From NCBI RefSeq assembly GCF_011762095.1, contig NZ_JAASQO010000010.1, positions 17,501-81,500 of the forward strand: DNA of 64,000 nt. The letters are read 5' to 3'. The notes under the pieces were generated by a model. It saw only the letters and a list, made by a program, of their open reading frames with translations, ran no database searches and was not told where the DNA came from. Each line of letters opens with the position of its first letter. Positions within the stretch are counted from its first letter, which is position 1. The translations under genes and the position numbers were made by a program. The stretch is from Parvibaculum indicum (GTDB taxonomy: Bacteria > Pseudomonadota > Alphaproteobacteria > Parvibaculales > Parvibaculaceae). Of this stretch, positions 19,823 to 31,066 are shown piece by piece.

Positions 19823-19842
19823 TGCGTTTCGCCCTGTTCGGA

Positions 19843-20100
19843 TCAGGCCGACAGCAGCGGATCGAGCTTGCCTGCCTGCTCAAGCGCATAAAGCTCGTCG
19901 CAGCCGCCCACATGCCGCTCATCGATGAAAATCTGGGGAACCGTATGGCGGCCATGCGCGCGCTGCATCATTTCCCGGCGCTTGTCGGAATCCATGCCGA
20001 CATCGATCTCGGTGAAGGAAATGCCCTTTTTGCCGAGCAGCGCCTTCGCCCGATGGCAATAGGGGCAGAGCATGGTCGTGTAGATCGTCACATCCGCCAT
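19843..20100 (-). CDS. grxC: Glutaredoxin 3
   Basis: An 85-residue dithiol glutaredoxin that reduces disulphides with glutathione. The CPYC active site is near residue 12 (YTTMLCPYCHRAKALL), and the glutathione-binding TVPQIFIDERHVGGCDEL block carries the conserved cis-proline. The ATG at 20100 follows a strong AAGGAG ribosome site eight bases upstream. It lies 30 bases downstream of comF on the same strand. Confidence 0.97.
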   Translation of the reverse strand: MADVTIYTTMLCPYCHRAKALLGKKGISFTEIDVGMDSDKRREMMQRAHGRHTVPQIFIDERHVGGCDELYALEQAGKLDPLLSA

Positions 20101-20130
20101 CTGCGGAACTCCTTAAAAACAAACTCTTAT

Positions 20131-20904
20131 TCATATAATCGCGCCCTCGCCCGTCACAACCCGCGCCAGTGCGAGCACGCGCACCTCGGCCGCGCCGGCA
20201 CCGACAAGCGCCCTGGCGCAGGCCTCGACCGTCGATCCCGAGGTAATCACATCGTCTACAACTACCACACAGCGCCCCTGAAGGCCCGCGCGCCGCGCCT
20301 CGGCGATTTTGAAGGCCCCTCTGAGGTTGCGCCGCCGCGCCGCGCCGGAAAGGCCGACCTGCGGTCTGGTGGCGCGCACACGCAGCAGCGTCCGCCCGTC
20401 GAAAGGCACGCCGGACAGCCGGCCGATCCATCGGGCCAGCTCCGCCGACTGGTTGAACCGGCGTGAAAAGAGCCGGGCCCTGTGAAGCGGCACGGGCACG
20501 ATGAGATCGGCGCCTTCCACCAGATCGGCGCCTGCCCGCATCATCCATTTGGCAAAGGCGGGGGCCCCTTCCAGGCGGTCGCCATATTTGAAACGGGAAA
20601 TCAGCAGCCGACTCAGATCGTTATATTGCATCGCCGCCCGCGCCGCGCAGTAAGCCGGCGGATGCGCCAGCGCCACCGCGCTCACCATTTCCTCTTCCGG
20701 CGGCTGCGCCCCGCCGGGCCGATAGGCGAAGGGAAGACCGGTGACCCGGCAGCGCGGCTCCTCGATAAATGCCGCCTCGCTCCAGCATGCGCCGCACAAT
20801 GTGCCGTGCTCGGCCACGCCCTGCCCGCAGGCCAGGCAGACCGGCGGCAGCAGAAAATCGGCAAGACGCGAGAGCCCCGTCGCGGTCGGGGTGGCGATCG
20901 GCAT
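20131..20904 (-). CDS. comF: ComF family phosphoribosyltransferase-like protein
   Basis: 257 residues with an N-terminal zinc-finger-like segment (CLACGQGV and CGACW), a middle block LISRFKYGDRLEGAPAFAKWM, and the PRPP-binding loop VVVVDDVITSGSTVEACARAL. ComF proteins are tied to DNA uptake in naturally competent bacteria, but are also common where competence is unknown. It opens the grxC-CN hydrolase-DUF1178 series and is divergent from the methyltransferase gene. ATG at 20904. Confidence 0.92.
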   Translation of the reverse strand: MPIATPTATGLSRLADFLLPPVCLACGQGVAEHGTLCGACWSEAAFIEEPRCRVTGLPFAYRPGGAQPPEEEMVSAVALAHPPAYCAARAAMQYNDLSRLLISRFKYGDRLEGAPAFAKWMMRAGADLVEGADLIVPVPLHRARLFSRRFNQSAELARWIGRLSGVPFDGRTLLRVRATRPQVGLSGAARRRNLRGAFKIAEARRAGLQGRCVVVVDDVITSGSTVEACARALVGAGAAEVRVLALARVVTGEGAII

Positions 20905-20988
20905 GGGGCAAGACTAGCCGAGGCCCGGGACCCTGCGAAGCGCGAACATGCCTTGCGGCGGCGCCCGGCCCGACACAATATGCCGCCC

Positions 20989-21924
20989 ATGACGAACGCC
21001 CCCTCCGAGCACCTCATCTTCGACCGCGCCGCCCTGAGGCGCCACCGCGAGCGCGCCGCCGCGAATTTCGGCGATTACGACTTTCTCCTCACCCGGACGA
21101 TGGAAGAGGTGACCGAACGCCTCCTCCACACCAACCGGACCTTTCCGCTGGCACTCGATCTCGGCAGCCATGACGGCACGCTGGGAAAGGCGGCTCTGCC
21201 GCCGGAAAAGATCGGTCGCATCGTCTCCGCCGACCTGTCTCTTGCCATGGTGAAGGGCGCACCGGGCCCGCGCCTCGTGGCCGATGAGGAGTTTCTGCCC
21301 TTTGCGGGTGAAACCTTCGATCTGGCCGCCAGCATTCTCTCGCTGCACTGGGTGAACGACCTGCCCGGCGCGCTCATCCAGCTTCGCCGTGCGCTGAAGC
21401 CCGACGGATTGTTCATCGGCGCCTTTTTCGGGGGCGAGACGCTGACCGAACTGCGCCAGTCGCTTGCCGAAGCCGAAATCGAAACCGAGGGCGGCCTGTC
21501 GCCGCGCGTCTCGCCTTTCGCCGATTTGCGCGATGTGGGCGGCCTGCTTCAGCGGGCGGGCTTCGCCCTGCCGGTCGTCGATTCCGACCGCGTCACCGTG
21601 CGCTACGACAATGCGCTGAAGCTGATGGCGGATCTGCGCGGCATGGGCGAAACCAACGCGCTGGCGGAACGGCGCCGACAGCCGATGAAACGGCGCACAC
21701 TTTTTCGCGCCGTCGAAATCTATGCGGAGAAATTCGGCCTTCCCGACGGGCGCATCCCTGCCACCTTCGAAATCGTGATGGCGACGGGCTGGGCGCCGCA
21801 TGAAAGCCAGCAGCAGCCGCTGCGACCCGGCAGCGCCGCGCATAGCCTGGCCGACGCCCTGGGAAGCGAAGAGCAGACGGCGGGCGAGAAGGCCCCGCTC
21901 GGTAAGCCTTACGGAAAGAAGTGA
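20989..21924 (+). CDS. SAM-dependent methyltransferase (BioC/NDUFAF5-like)
   Basis: A class I methyltransferase of 311 residues. It has ALDLGSHDGTL as SAM motif I, the SILSLHWVNDLPGALIQLRRALKPDGLFIGAFFGGETLTELR block typical of the NDUFAF5/BioC-like group, and the ending FEIVMATGWAPHESQQQPLRPGSA. NDUFAF5 relatives act in respiratory complex I assembly; BioC acts in biotin synthesis. No biotin gene is near, so I lean to the first. An ATG at 20980 in the same frame would add three residues; neither start has a good ribosome site. Confidence 0.85.
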   Translation: MTNAPSEHLIFDRAALRRHRERAAANFGDYDFLLTRTMEEVTERLLHTNRTFPLALDLGSHDGTLGKAALPPEKIGRIVSADLSLAMVKGAPGPRLVADEEFLPFAGETFDLAASILSLHWVNDLPGALIQLRRALKPDGLFIGAFFGGETLTELRQSLAEAEIETEGGLSPRVSPFADLRDVGGLLQRAGFALPVVDSDRVTVRYDNALKLMADLRGMGETNALAERRRQPMKRRTLFRAVEIYAEKFGLPDGRIPATFEIVMATGWAPHESQQQPLRPGSAAHSLADALGSEEQTAGEKAPLGKPYGKK

Positions 21925-21928
21925 ACCG

Positions 21929-22108
21929 TCAGCCGGTCATGGCGTCGGCGACGCGCTGGAACAGATGCGTCAGCGCCGTATTGCCGAGCGACCAGACCGT
22001 CGCCGAAATCGCCACCGCGATCAGGCTGGCGATCAGCGCATATTCGATCGCCGTCGCCCCGTTGTCGTCGCACCCGAAACGCCCCAGAAATTCCGTCAGC
22101 CTGCCCAT
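21929..22108 (-). CDS. Orphan Flp/Fap-type pilin
   Basis: A 59-residue type IVb prepilin. A short basic leader ends in Gly17, followed by ATAIEYALIASLIAVAIS: the Glu-Tyr pair sits at +5/+6 after the expected prepilin cleavage site and runs into the hydrophobic stem. The ATG at 22108 follows GAGGTGGGG; an in-frame TTG at 22138 lacks support. No tad/cpa assembly genes lie in the window, so it must depend on a remote system or be unused. Confidence 0.85.
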   Translation of the reverse strand: MGRLTEFLGRFGCDDNGATAIEYALIASLIAVAISATVWSLGNTALTHLFQRVADAMTG

Positions 22109-22141
22109 CGCGCACCCCACCTCTTCAATGCGCGACAAGGC

Positions 22142-22567
22142 TCACATGAGCAGGTCGCGCAGCGCCGCCACCAGCGGTTCGTCCGCCGGCGGCATTGGAT
22201 AATCCCGCATCCGGTTCGGCCTCACCCAGCTGAGCTCCTGCCCCTCGAGCGGCCGAACCTTGCCCTCCCAGCGCCGGCATACGTAAAGCGGCATCAGAAG
22301 GTGAAACGTCTCATAGGCATGGCTCGCAAAGGAAAGCGGTGCGAGACAGGCCGCCGTCACGTCGATGCCCAGCTCCTCCTGCAATTCCCGGATGAGCGAG
22401 GCTTCGGGCGTCTCGCCCGTCTCCACCTTGCCGCCCGGGAACTCCCAGAGGCCTGCCATGGGCTTGCCTTCCGGCCGTTTGGCCATCAGCACGCGCCCAT
22501 CCGCATCGACCAGCGCGCAAGCCGACACGAGTACAATCTTCGGGGCAGCCCCCTCGGCACCGCTCAT
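22142..22567 (-). CDS. mutT: NUDIX hydrolase MutT (8-oxo-dGTP diphosphatase)
   Basis: Removes oxidised nucleotides from the pool. The 141 residues hold a complete Nudix box in GGKVETGETPEASLIRELQEELGI (GX5EX7REUXEEXGU pattern), preceded by the MutT-type WEFPGGK. It ends with a short stretch typical of the MutT branch. It lies downstream of argJ on the same strand, separated by a gap with an 18-bp palindrome. ATG at 22567. Confidence 0.93.
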   Translation of the reverse strand: MSGAEGAAPKIVLVSACALVDADGRVLMAKRPEGKPMAGLWEFPGGKVETGETPEASLIRELQEELGIDVTAACLAPLSFASHAYETFHLLMPLYVCRRWEGKVRPLEGQELSWVRPNRMRDYPMPPADEPLVAALRDLLM

Positions 22568-22658
22568 GCGTTCACGCGCTCCTCATATCATCGGGAAACG
22601 GGGTTAATTTCAGACACACGGGCCGCCCGACGCCCGGCAAAACCGGTATCAGGGTGAA

Positions 22659-22676
22659 TGCGGGGTTAACCCCGCA
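22659..22676. promoter_or_regulatory. Perfect 18-bp palindrome between argJ and mutT
   Basis: TGCGGGGTTAACCCCGCA is fully self-complementary and lies 20 bases after the argJ stop. As RNA it would form a 7-bp stem with a UUAA loop; no U-run follows, so it is either a weak transcription brake or a protein site. Confidence 0.45.
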
Positions 22677-22695
22677 CCGTCCCGTCGCCGGGGCC

Positions 22696-24180
22696 CTAGC
22701 TGCGATAATCCGCATTGATGCTGATATATTGATGCGTCAGATCGCAGGTCCACACCGTGGCCGAGGCCTTGCCGACGCCGACATCGACGGCAATATCGAT
22801 CTCCTGCCCCTTCATGTGCCGGGCAACGGGCGCCTCGTCGAAATCGGGCACGGCCTGACCGTTCTTGGCCACGTCGATGCCGCCGATCCGGATCACGAGC
22901 CTGTCCCGGTCGGCCGCCTCGCCCGATTTGCCGACCGCCATCACGATGCGGCCCCAATTGGCGTCCTCGCCCGCCACCGCCGTTTTCACCAGCGGCGAAT
23001 TGGCGATCGCCATGGCAATGCGCCGCGCCGCCTGATGGCTCTCCGCGCCGCCCACCGTTACCTGAACGAATTTCGTGGCGCCCTCGCCGTCCCGCACCAC
23101 CTGATGCGCGAGATCCAGCATCAGCTCGTCCAGCGCCCGGCGGAATTCCCTCAATTTGGGATCGCCCGCCCGGCGGACCGGCGTGGCATCCTTCATCGCG
23201 GCGCCGGTGGCAAACAGCATCACGCTGTCGCTGGTCGAGGTGTCGCTGTCCACCGTAATGGCGTTGAAACTGTCGCGCGTGCCGAGCATCAGCAGCGTCT
23301 GCGCCGTCTCGCGGGTCAGCGCCGCGTCGGTAAAGATGAAGACGAGCATGGTCGCCAGATCCGGCGCGATCATGCCCGAGCCCTTGGCAATGCCGTTGAT
23401 CGTCACCTCCGCATCGCCCACCTTGCAGCGCCGCGTGGCAAGTTTGGGATAGGTGTCGGTGGTCATGATCGCCTGCGCGGCGGCATCCCAATTGTCGGGA
23501 CGCGCATCCTTGAGCGCCATCTCGATCCCCGCGACCACGGGCGCGGGGTCCATCGGCACGCCGATAACGCCGGTGGAAGCGATGAAGACATCCTTCTGGC
23601 GGCAATTGCCCGCATTGGCGGCGGCCGCCGCCGTGGCCTTCACCGTCTGGACGCCGGCCCGGCCGGTAAAGGCGTTGGAATTGCCCGAATTGACGACAAG
23701 CATCCGCCCGAGGCCGCCATCTTCCAGATTGCCCCGGCACCAGTCCACCGGCGCGGAGGCCGTCTTGGAGGTCGTGAAGACGCCCGCGGCCTGCGTGGTA
23801 TCCGCCATGCGCACGACCAGAAGGTCGGTCCGGTTCCTGTATTTGATGCCCGCCGCCGCTGTCCCCAGCTCCACGCCCTCGATCGGCGGAAGCGCCGGAT
23901 AGCTTTTGGGCGCAAGCGGGGAAACGGCAGGCGCCGCTTTCTTCTTCGCGGCGCCGGTCTTGCTCCCCGTCTTGGGCGCGGGCTTTTTCTTGACGGGTTT
24001 CTTCTTCGCCGCCGGCGCGGTCGCGCTCGCCTTGACGGTTTTGCGCGTCGCCCGCGTCTGCTTGGCCCGGCTATGAGGTTTCGCTTTCACGCGCGGCTTG
24101 GCCTTTGCCTTGCCGCTCACCTTCTTGCGGGGTTTGACAGAAGTTTTCGTGCCGCTTCGGCTGCTCGTCTTCACCGTCAT
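22696..24180 (-). CDS. argJ: Bifunctional glutamate N-acetyltransferase/amino-acid acetyltransferase ArgJ with basic N-terminal extension
   Basis: Recycles the acetyl group between ornithine and glutamate in arginine synthesis, and can acetylate glutamate with acetyl-CoA. The catalytic body starts near residue 87 (SPLAPKSYPALPPIEGVELG); the self-cleavage site lies in FIASTGVIGVPMD, with Thr as the new nucleophile. Unusually, the first 85 residues are almost all Lys, Ala, Arg, Pro, Thr and Ser, with KKKPVKKKPAPK-like runs resembling a histone H1 tail. No in-frame start lies beyond about residue 31, so most of the extension must be translated. The 494 residues exceed the usual length (about 400-415) accordingly. 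Downstream of the parvulin gene, same strand. Confidence 0.95.
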   Translation of the reverse strand: MTVKTSSRSGTKTSVKPRKKVSGKAKAKPRVKAKPHSRAKQTRATRKTVKASATAPAAKKKPVKKKPAPKTGSKTGAAKKKAAPAVSPLAPKSYPALPPIEGVELGTAAAGIKYRNRTDLLVVRMADTTQAAGVFTTSKTASAPVDWCRGNLEDGGLGRMLVVNSGNSNAFTGRAGVQTVKATAAAAANAGNCRQKDVFIASTGVIGVPMDPAPVVAGIEMALKDARPDNWDAAAQAIMTTDTYPKLATRRCKVGDAEVTINGIAKGSGMIAPDLATMLVFIFTDAALTRETAQTLLMLGTRDSFNAITVDSDTSTSDSVMLFATGAAMKDATPVRRAGDPKLREFRRALDELMLDLAHQVVRDGEGATKFVQVTVGGAESHQAARRIAMAIANSPLVKTAVAGEDANWGRIVMAVGKSGEAADRDRLVIRIGGIDVAKNGQAVPDFDEAPVARHMKGQEIDIAVDVGVGKASATVWTCDLTHQYISINADYRS

Positions 24181-24287
24181 GTGCCGTCTGCCCTCGTCGC
24201 GCCGCTTTCCGTGCCGGGCCGCCGCTGCCGCGCGCCCCGTTCCCGGGCGCGCTTCGATTCAAAGCCCGATGTCTCTATCTACAGCAA

Positions 24288-25190
24288 TCAGGGCGCATCC
24301 GGAACAATCCGGGGCCTGTCGGGATTGGCCGAGGCCTCGCCGCCATCCGCGCCGACGATTTCGATATCGGCTTCGGCCCGCATCTCCTTCATGAGCTTCT
24401 GCCCTTCTTCCTGCGCCAGGCCGCGAATGACGTCCTGCCGGGCTTCTTCGAGCGTGGGCTTCTTCACGTCGCGCATCTCCAGCAGCTTGATCACATGCCA
24501 GCCGAACTGGGTCTGAACCGGGTCGGAGACCTCGCCGGGCTTCATCGCGAAGACCGCATCGCCAAAGGCCGGTACGACATCGCCCTTCTTGAACCAGCCG
24601 AGATCGCCGCCGTTTTCCGCGCTGGGGCCGGTGGAAAATTCCTTGGCGACGTCGTTGAAGCTCTTGCCGCCCTTCAACTCGGCTTCCGCCTTCTGCGCAT
24701 CCTCCTTGCTGGACACCAGAATATGCTCGGCATGCGCCTCCTTCTTCGCGGGGGCTTCGGCGATATTCTTCCGGTAATAGGCCTCGATCGCCTTGTCGTT
24801 GATCCGGCTCTGCATGAGCTGCAGCCAGTAGAAATCGCGCAGCGCCTTTTCCTGCGCATAGGCAATCCGCCGCTTGGCGCCCGGATCGTCGTCCACATGC
24901 TTCTCGCGGGCCGTCTCGGCGACGACCTTGCGGTCGATCAGCGCGCTGAGCAGATACTGAAAACGCATCTGTTCCGAAACGCCCTGCAGCGAGCCCCCCA
25001 TATTCTCGTCGGCCAGCGCCACATCCGCATAGGTGATCGGGCTGCCGTTCACCTTTGCAATGACGTCATTGGGTTCGGGTGCCGGACCGGCGGCGGACTC
25101 GGCCGCCATGGCATGGCCCCCCGACAGGAGGAGCGACGCACTCAGCACGGAAGCGGCGAGAGCAAGGGGAACGGTGCGGAAGGCAAACAT
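24288..25190 (-). CDS. Periplasmic parvulin-type peptidyl-prolyl isomerase
   Basis: A 300-residue folding helper. A signal peptide (LALAASVLSASLLLSGGHAMAA) is followed by an N-terminal SurA/PrsA-like helical part (VNGSPITYADVALADENMG) and a rotamase domain at about 150-245, with the AEHILVSSKEDA and GGDLGWFKKGDVVPAFGDAVF motifs and FGWHVIKLLEMR. It probably acts on exported proteins. It is divergent from secA and upstream of argJ with a 107-base gap. ATG at 25190. Confidence 0.92.
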   Translation of the reverse strand: MFAFRTVPLALAASVLSASLLLSGGHAMAAESAAGPAPEPNDVIAKVNGSPITYADVALADENMGGSLQGVSEQMRFQYLLSALIDRKVVAETAREKHVDDDPGAKRRIAYAQEKALRDFYWLQLMQSRINDKAIEAYYRKNIAEAPAKKEAHAEHILVSSKEDAQKAEAELKGGKSFNDVAKEFSTGPSAENGGDLGWFKKGDVVPAFGDAVFAMKPGEVSDPVQTQFGWHVIKLLEMRDVKKPTLEEARQDVIRGLAQEEGQKLMKEMRAEADIEIVGADGGEASANPDRPRIVPDAP

Positions 25191-25287
25191 GACAGGACTT
25201 TCATATTTCGGGATGTGCGGCGCGGGCCCCGCGCCCGGATGGCGGCCACCCCGCGCAAAAACGGGAATCTGCGGCCGAAAAGGGCCT

Positions 25288-25302
25288 GAATTGTGACAAT
25301 TC
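25288..25302. promoter_or_regulatory. 15-bp palindrome upstream of the parvulin gene and secA
   Basis: GAATTGTGACAATTC consists of 7-bp arms around one G. It lies 98 bases upstream of the parvulin gene and about 100 bases upstream of the secA promoter. Its form resembles a dimeric regulator site; the regulator is unknown. Confidence 0.45.
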
Positions 25303-25402
25303 GCCCGCCTGCCGGGCGTGGGGCGCGATCATGGACCGGGGCCCATGCGCACACAAGGCGCTTTGTGGGACGGATGCCCCTTGCCGGGCCGCCGCCGTTA
25401 CA

Positions 25403-25431
25403 TTGACAAGAAATTGAGGCCCCCTTACATC
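25403..25431 (+). promoter_or_regulatory. Sigma-70-like promoter of secA
   Basis: An exact TTGACA (25403-25408) is followed after 17 bases by TACATC (25426-25431). Transcription from here would give a leader of about 130 bases. Confidence 0.55.
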
Positions 25432-25473
25432 TCCCTTGGCTTTCTGCCTTGGAAGGGGATCTGGGCTCCGGGG

Positions 25474-25490
25474 CAAGGTTAAGGACCTTG
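25474..25490 (+). other. Small hairpin in the secA leader
   Basis: CAAGGT and ACCTTG pair over a five-base loop (TAAGG), about 75 bases ahead of the secA start codon. It is short and could be incidental. Confidence 0.3.
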
Positions 25491-25565
25491 AGGGCCCGGC
25501 CGCCGGAAAGCCTATCCCGCATGCCCGGCCGCAATCGATGGCACAGCGCAAGAGGATTTGACCTG

Positions 25566-28295
<2,730 letters not shown>

Positions 28296-28321
28296 CGGAG
28301 CCGAGGCCGCCAACGAACAAA

Positions 28322-28353
28322 AAAAACCCGCCTTCGCAAGAAGGCGGGTTTTT
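28322..28353. terminator. Bidirectional terminator between secA and the MFS gene
   Basis: A 9-bp GC stem (CCCGCCTTC with GAAGGCGGG) closes on a GCAA tetraloop, with A5 before and T5 after, so it works for secA on plus and the MFS gene on minus. Confidence 0.93.
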
Positions 28354-28372
28354 CATGTCGTCCGCAGTTCGG

Positions 28373-29704
28373 TCAGCTCGTCTCCGCCGCGATGGCCGCG
28401 TCCATATCCTCTTTCAGCACCTTGCCCGCATGGAAATAATGGAATGCGGCGAGGATGTTGATGAGCGAGGTGAACAGAAGCGCGTAGCGCAGGCTGTCCG
28501 ACCCGAAGGGACCTGTCAGCGCATCGCTCAAAAGCCCCACGAGCTGCGGACCGAAACCAAGCCCGATAATGTTGAGCACGAAGAGCATGATGGCCGCCGC
28601 CAGCGCCCGCATGTGAAGCGGCGCCAGCCCCTGGATCATGGAAAAGCTCGGGCCGAGATAGAAGGCGCCCAGCGCAAGCCCCGGCAGATAGAGCAGGATC
28701 GCCGTCGTCGTATCGTCGACGAGATAGAAGCCAATGATGAAGGGGATCGCGAGAATCTTGGCAATCGTCAGGATCCACGCATTCCAGCGTATATCCTTCC
28801 GTGCCAGCCGGTCGGCGAGATAGCCGCCCGACAGCGCCCCTATGCCGCCGACGACGCCGGATGCCGGACCGAGGAAAAGACCGACCTGCTCCGGCGTCAT
28901 GCCGTGACTGCGAATGAGAAAGGCCGCGCCCCAGACAAGCCCGCCATATCCGACGAAGGAGGTCAGCGTCACGCCCAGGATCACATGCCGCGCGGCGCGC
29001 GTTTTCCACAGATAGGCGGCCGCCCTTTTGAACTGCCCCTTCTCCTGAATTTCCATCGCCACGCCGTCGGCATGACCGCGCGGAGGCTCCTTCATGGTGA
29101 AACGCACCAGGAGCGCGATGATCACGCCGGGCAGCCCGACCACGAAAAACGCTTCGCGCCAGCCCCAGTGCTGCGCGACCCAGCCCCCGACCACGAAGCC
29201 GATCATCGTGCCCAGATATACGCCGAGCGAATAGATCGCCATGGCGCCGGACCGCTTGTCGCGCGGATAAAGGTCCGCGATCATGGAATGCGACGGCGGG
29301 CTCGACCCCGCCTCGCCGATGCCAACGCCGACGCGCGCCGCGGCCAGTTGCCAGAAGTTCTGCGCCAGCCCGCAAAGCGCGGTCATGATGCTCCAGACGA
29401 ACACCGCAATGGAGATGATGTTCCGCCGGTTCGCCCTGTCGGCCAGCATCGCGATCGGCATGCCGAGCGTGGCATAGAAGATCGCGAAGGCGATGCCCGA
29501 CATGAAGCCGAGCTGCGTGTCGCTGAGATGCAGGTCGTTCTTGATCGGCTCGATGAGAATGCCGACGATGCTGCGGTCGACGAAACTCGATGTATAGGCC
29601 AGAAGCAGGATCGCCAGCGCATAGCGGCGATAGGCTGGCGTGATGACGATAGCCGGCTGTGCTGCCGTGGCAGCGCCCCCCGCCGTGCTTGGCTCAACGG
29701 CCAT
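28373..29704 (-). CDS. MFS transporter (spinster-like)
   Basis: A 443-residue carrier with twelve predicted membrane segments. The family motifs are present: FVDRSIVGILIEPIKNDLHLSDTQLGFMSG near the first loop, ADRANRRNIISIAVFVWS, and GVGIGEAGSSPPSHSMIADLYPRDKRSGAMAIYSLG, a block seen in spinster-like MFS proteins of organisms that degrade lipids, steroids and xenobiotics. Substrate unknown. It is divergent from the epoxide hydrolase pair across 164 bases, which suggests uptake or export of a related compound. ATG at 29704. Confidence 0.85.
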   Translation of the reverse strand: MAVEPSTAGGAATAAQPAIVITPAYRRYALAILLLAYTSSFVDRSIVGILIEPIKNDLHLSDTQLGFMSGIAFAIFYATLGMPIAMLADRANRRNIISIAVFVWSIMTALCGLAQNFWQLAAARVGVGIGEAGSSPPSHSMIADLYPRDKRSGAMAIYSLGVYLGTMIGFVVGGWVAQHWGWREAFFVVGLPGVIIALLVRFTMKEPPRGHADGVAMEIQEKGQFKRAAAYLWKTRAARHVILGVTLTSFVGYGGLVWGAAFLIRSHGMTPEQVGLFLGPASGVVGGIGALSGGYLADRLARKDIRWNAWILTIAKILAIPFIIGFYLVDDTTTAILLYLPGLALGAFYLGPSFSMIQGLAPLHMRALAAAIMLFVLNIIGLGFGPQLVGLLSDALTGPFGSDSLRYALLFTSLINILAAFHYFHAGKVLKEDMDAAIAAETS

Positions 29705-29789
29705 TCGGTATCCTCCCCGGTGTTATTTGTTGCGCACAGGTTACTTGCGCTGCGTCAAGGCCGCAATCGCGATGCGTGTCCTTCCTCGC

Positions 29790-29817
29790 TTGCGGCATCG
29801 GACAGCGCTGCCATAAT
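29790..29817 (+). promoter_or_regulatory. Probable promoter of the epoxide hydrolase pair
   Basis: TTGCGG (29790-29795) and CATAAT (29812-29817) lie 16 bases apart, about 50 bases upstream of the first epoxide hydrolase start. Confidence 0.5.
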
Positions 29818-29868
29818 CGGCGCGCCGAAAGAAGCACAAGCAAACGACAAAGCCATAAGGGAGACACC

Positions 29869-31059
29869 ATGGGCGCGCCGCAACCCTTCGCCATCGACAT
29901 TCCGCAAGCCGGAATAGACGCCATCATGGATCGCGTTCGCGCCTATGAGTGGCACGAAATGCCGGCCATCGACGAAGGCGGCGACCGTTGGGCCTATGGC
30001 ACCGACATGGCCTATATGCGTGAACTATGCACCTATTGGCTGAACGACTATGACTGGCGCGCAGCGGAAAAGCGTCTCAACGCCTTTCCCCAGTTCATCG
30101 CCGATGTCGACGGCCTCGATGTCCACTTCATCCATGTGAAAGGATCCGGCAGCTCGCCGGAAACGCTTCTTCTCACCCATGGCTGGCCCGGCTCCGTCCT
30201 CGAATTCTACGAGGTGATCGAACCGCTCGCCCATCCGGAAAAATTCGGCGGCAATGCGGAAGACGGCGTGAATCTCGTGATCCCGTCGCTGCCCGGCTAT
30301 GCCTTTTCCGGCAAGCCCGCAAAGCCCATGGGCCCGCGCGCCACGGCGGCGCTGTGGGACAAGCTCATGCGCGAGGTGCTGGGCTACGAGACCTATATCG
30401 CGCAAGGCGGCGACTGGGGCTCGATCGTCACCGGCTGGCTCGGCTATGAGCACGGCGTCGACAAAAAGGGCGGCTGCAAGGCCATTCATGTGAACATGAA
30501 CGGGCTGCGCCCCACCGTGCTTCCCGAAACGGATGAAGAAAACGCCTGGGCGGCAGCCGCCGGCGCGGCCTTCGGCATGGACGGCGCCTATATGCAGATC
30601 CAGATGACGAAGCCGCTGACGCTTTCCTACGCCATGATGGACAGCCCCGTCGGCGCCGCCGCCTGGATCGTCGAAAAATTCCATTCCTGGTCGGACCGCC
30701 GGAACGGCGACGTGCCGGGCCATCTGGAGAACGCCTTCTCCAGGGACGCGATGCTGACCGACATCATGCTCTATCTCGTGACCCGCAGCTTCGGTTCGGC
30801 CATCTGGTTCTATCGCGGCATGATGGAAGAAGGCGGCGTCAACATGGACCCCGGCACGAAGGTGGAAATCCCCACCGGCATGGCGAAGTTCCCGCAGGAA
30901 GCGACCGCCTATTGCATCGGCCCGCGCAGCTATATGGAAAAGGGCTTCAACATCGTGCACTGGTCGGAGCCGGAACGCGGCGGACACTTCGCCGCCTGGG
31001 AAACCGGCCGCCTTTTCGCCGATGAAGTGATGAGCTTCGTGAAGAAGATCAAAGGCTGA
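29869..31059 (+). CDS. Epoxide hydrolase, copy 1 (EHN-domain alpha/beta hydrolase)
   Basis: Opens epoxides to diols through a covalent ester. The 396 residues begin with the epoxide-hydrolase N-terminal lid domain (about 1-100, with WLNDYDWRAAEKRLNAFPQF), then an alpha/beta hydrolase core with the oxyanion motif HGWPGS at 104-109, the nucleophile Asp182 in GGDWGS, and a C-terminal His in GGHFAAWE. This is the microsomal-type branch (PF06441). The ATG at 29869 follows AGGGAG seven bases upstream; longer in-frame starts cross the promoter. Seven bases separate its stop from the second copy. Confidence 0.9.
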   Translation: MGAPQPFAIDIPQAGIDAIMDRVRAYEWHEMPAIDEGGDRWAYGTDMAYMRELCTYWLNDYDWRAAEKRLNAFPQFIADVDGLDVHFIHVKGSGSSPETLLLTHGWPGSVLEFYEVIEPLAHPEKFGGNAEDGVNLVIPSLPGYAFSGKPAKPMGPRATAALWDKLMREVLGYETYIAQGGDWGSIVTGWLGYEHGVDKKGGCKAIHVNMNGLRPTVLPETDEENAWAAAAGAAFGMDGAYMQIQMTKPLTLSYAMMDSPVGAAAWIVEKFHSWSDRRNGDVPGHLENAFSRDAMLTDIMLYLVTRSFGSAIWFYRGMMEEGGVNMDPGTKVEIPTGMAKFPQEATAYCIGPRSYMEKGFNIVHWSEPERGGHFAAWETGRLFADEVMSFVKKIKG

Positions 31060-31066
31060 GGTGTCC

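Larger units (their letters stand above)
25191..25565. promoter_or_regulatory. Divergent control region between the parvulin gene and secA
   Basis: 375 bases without a gene. It contains a perfect 15-bp palindrome at 25288-25302, a good promoter toward secA at 25403-25431, and a small hairpin in the secA leader at 25474-25490. The secA ATG follows an AGAGGA ribosome site. In-frame start codons upstream of the secA ATG look non-coding. Confidence 0.6.
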
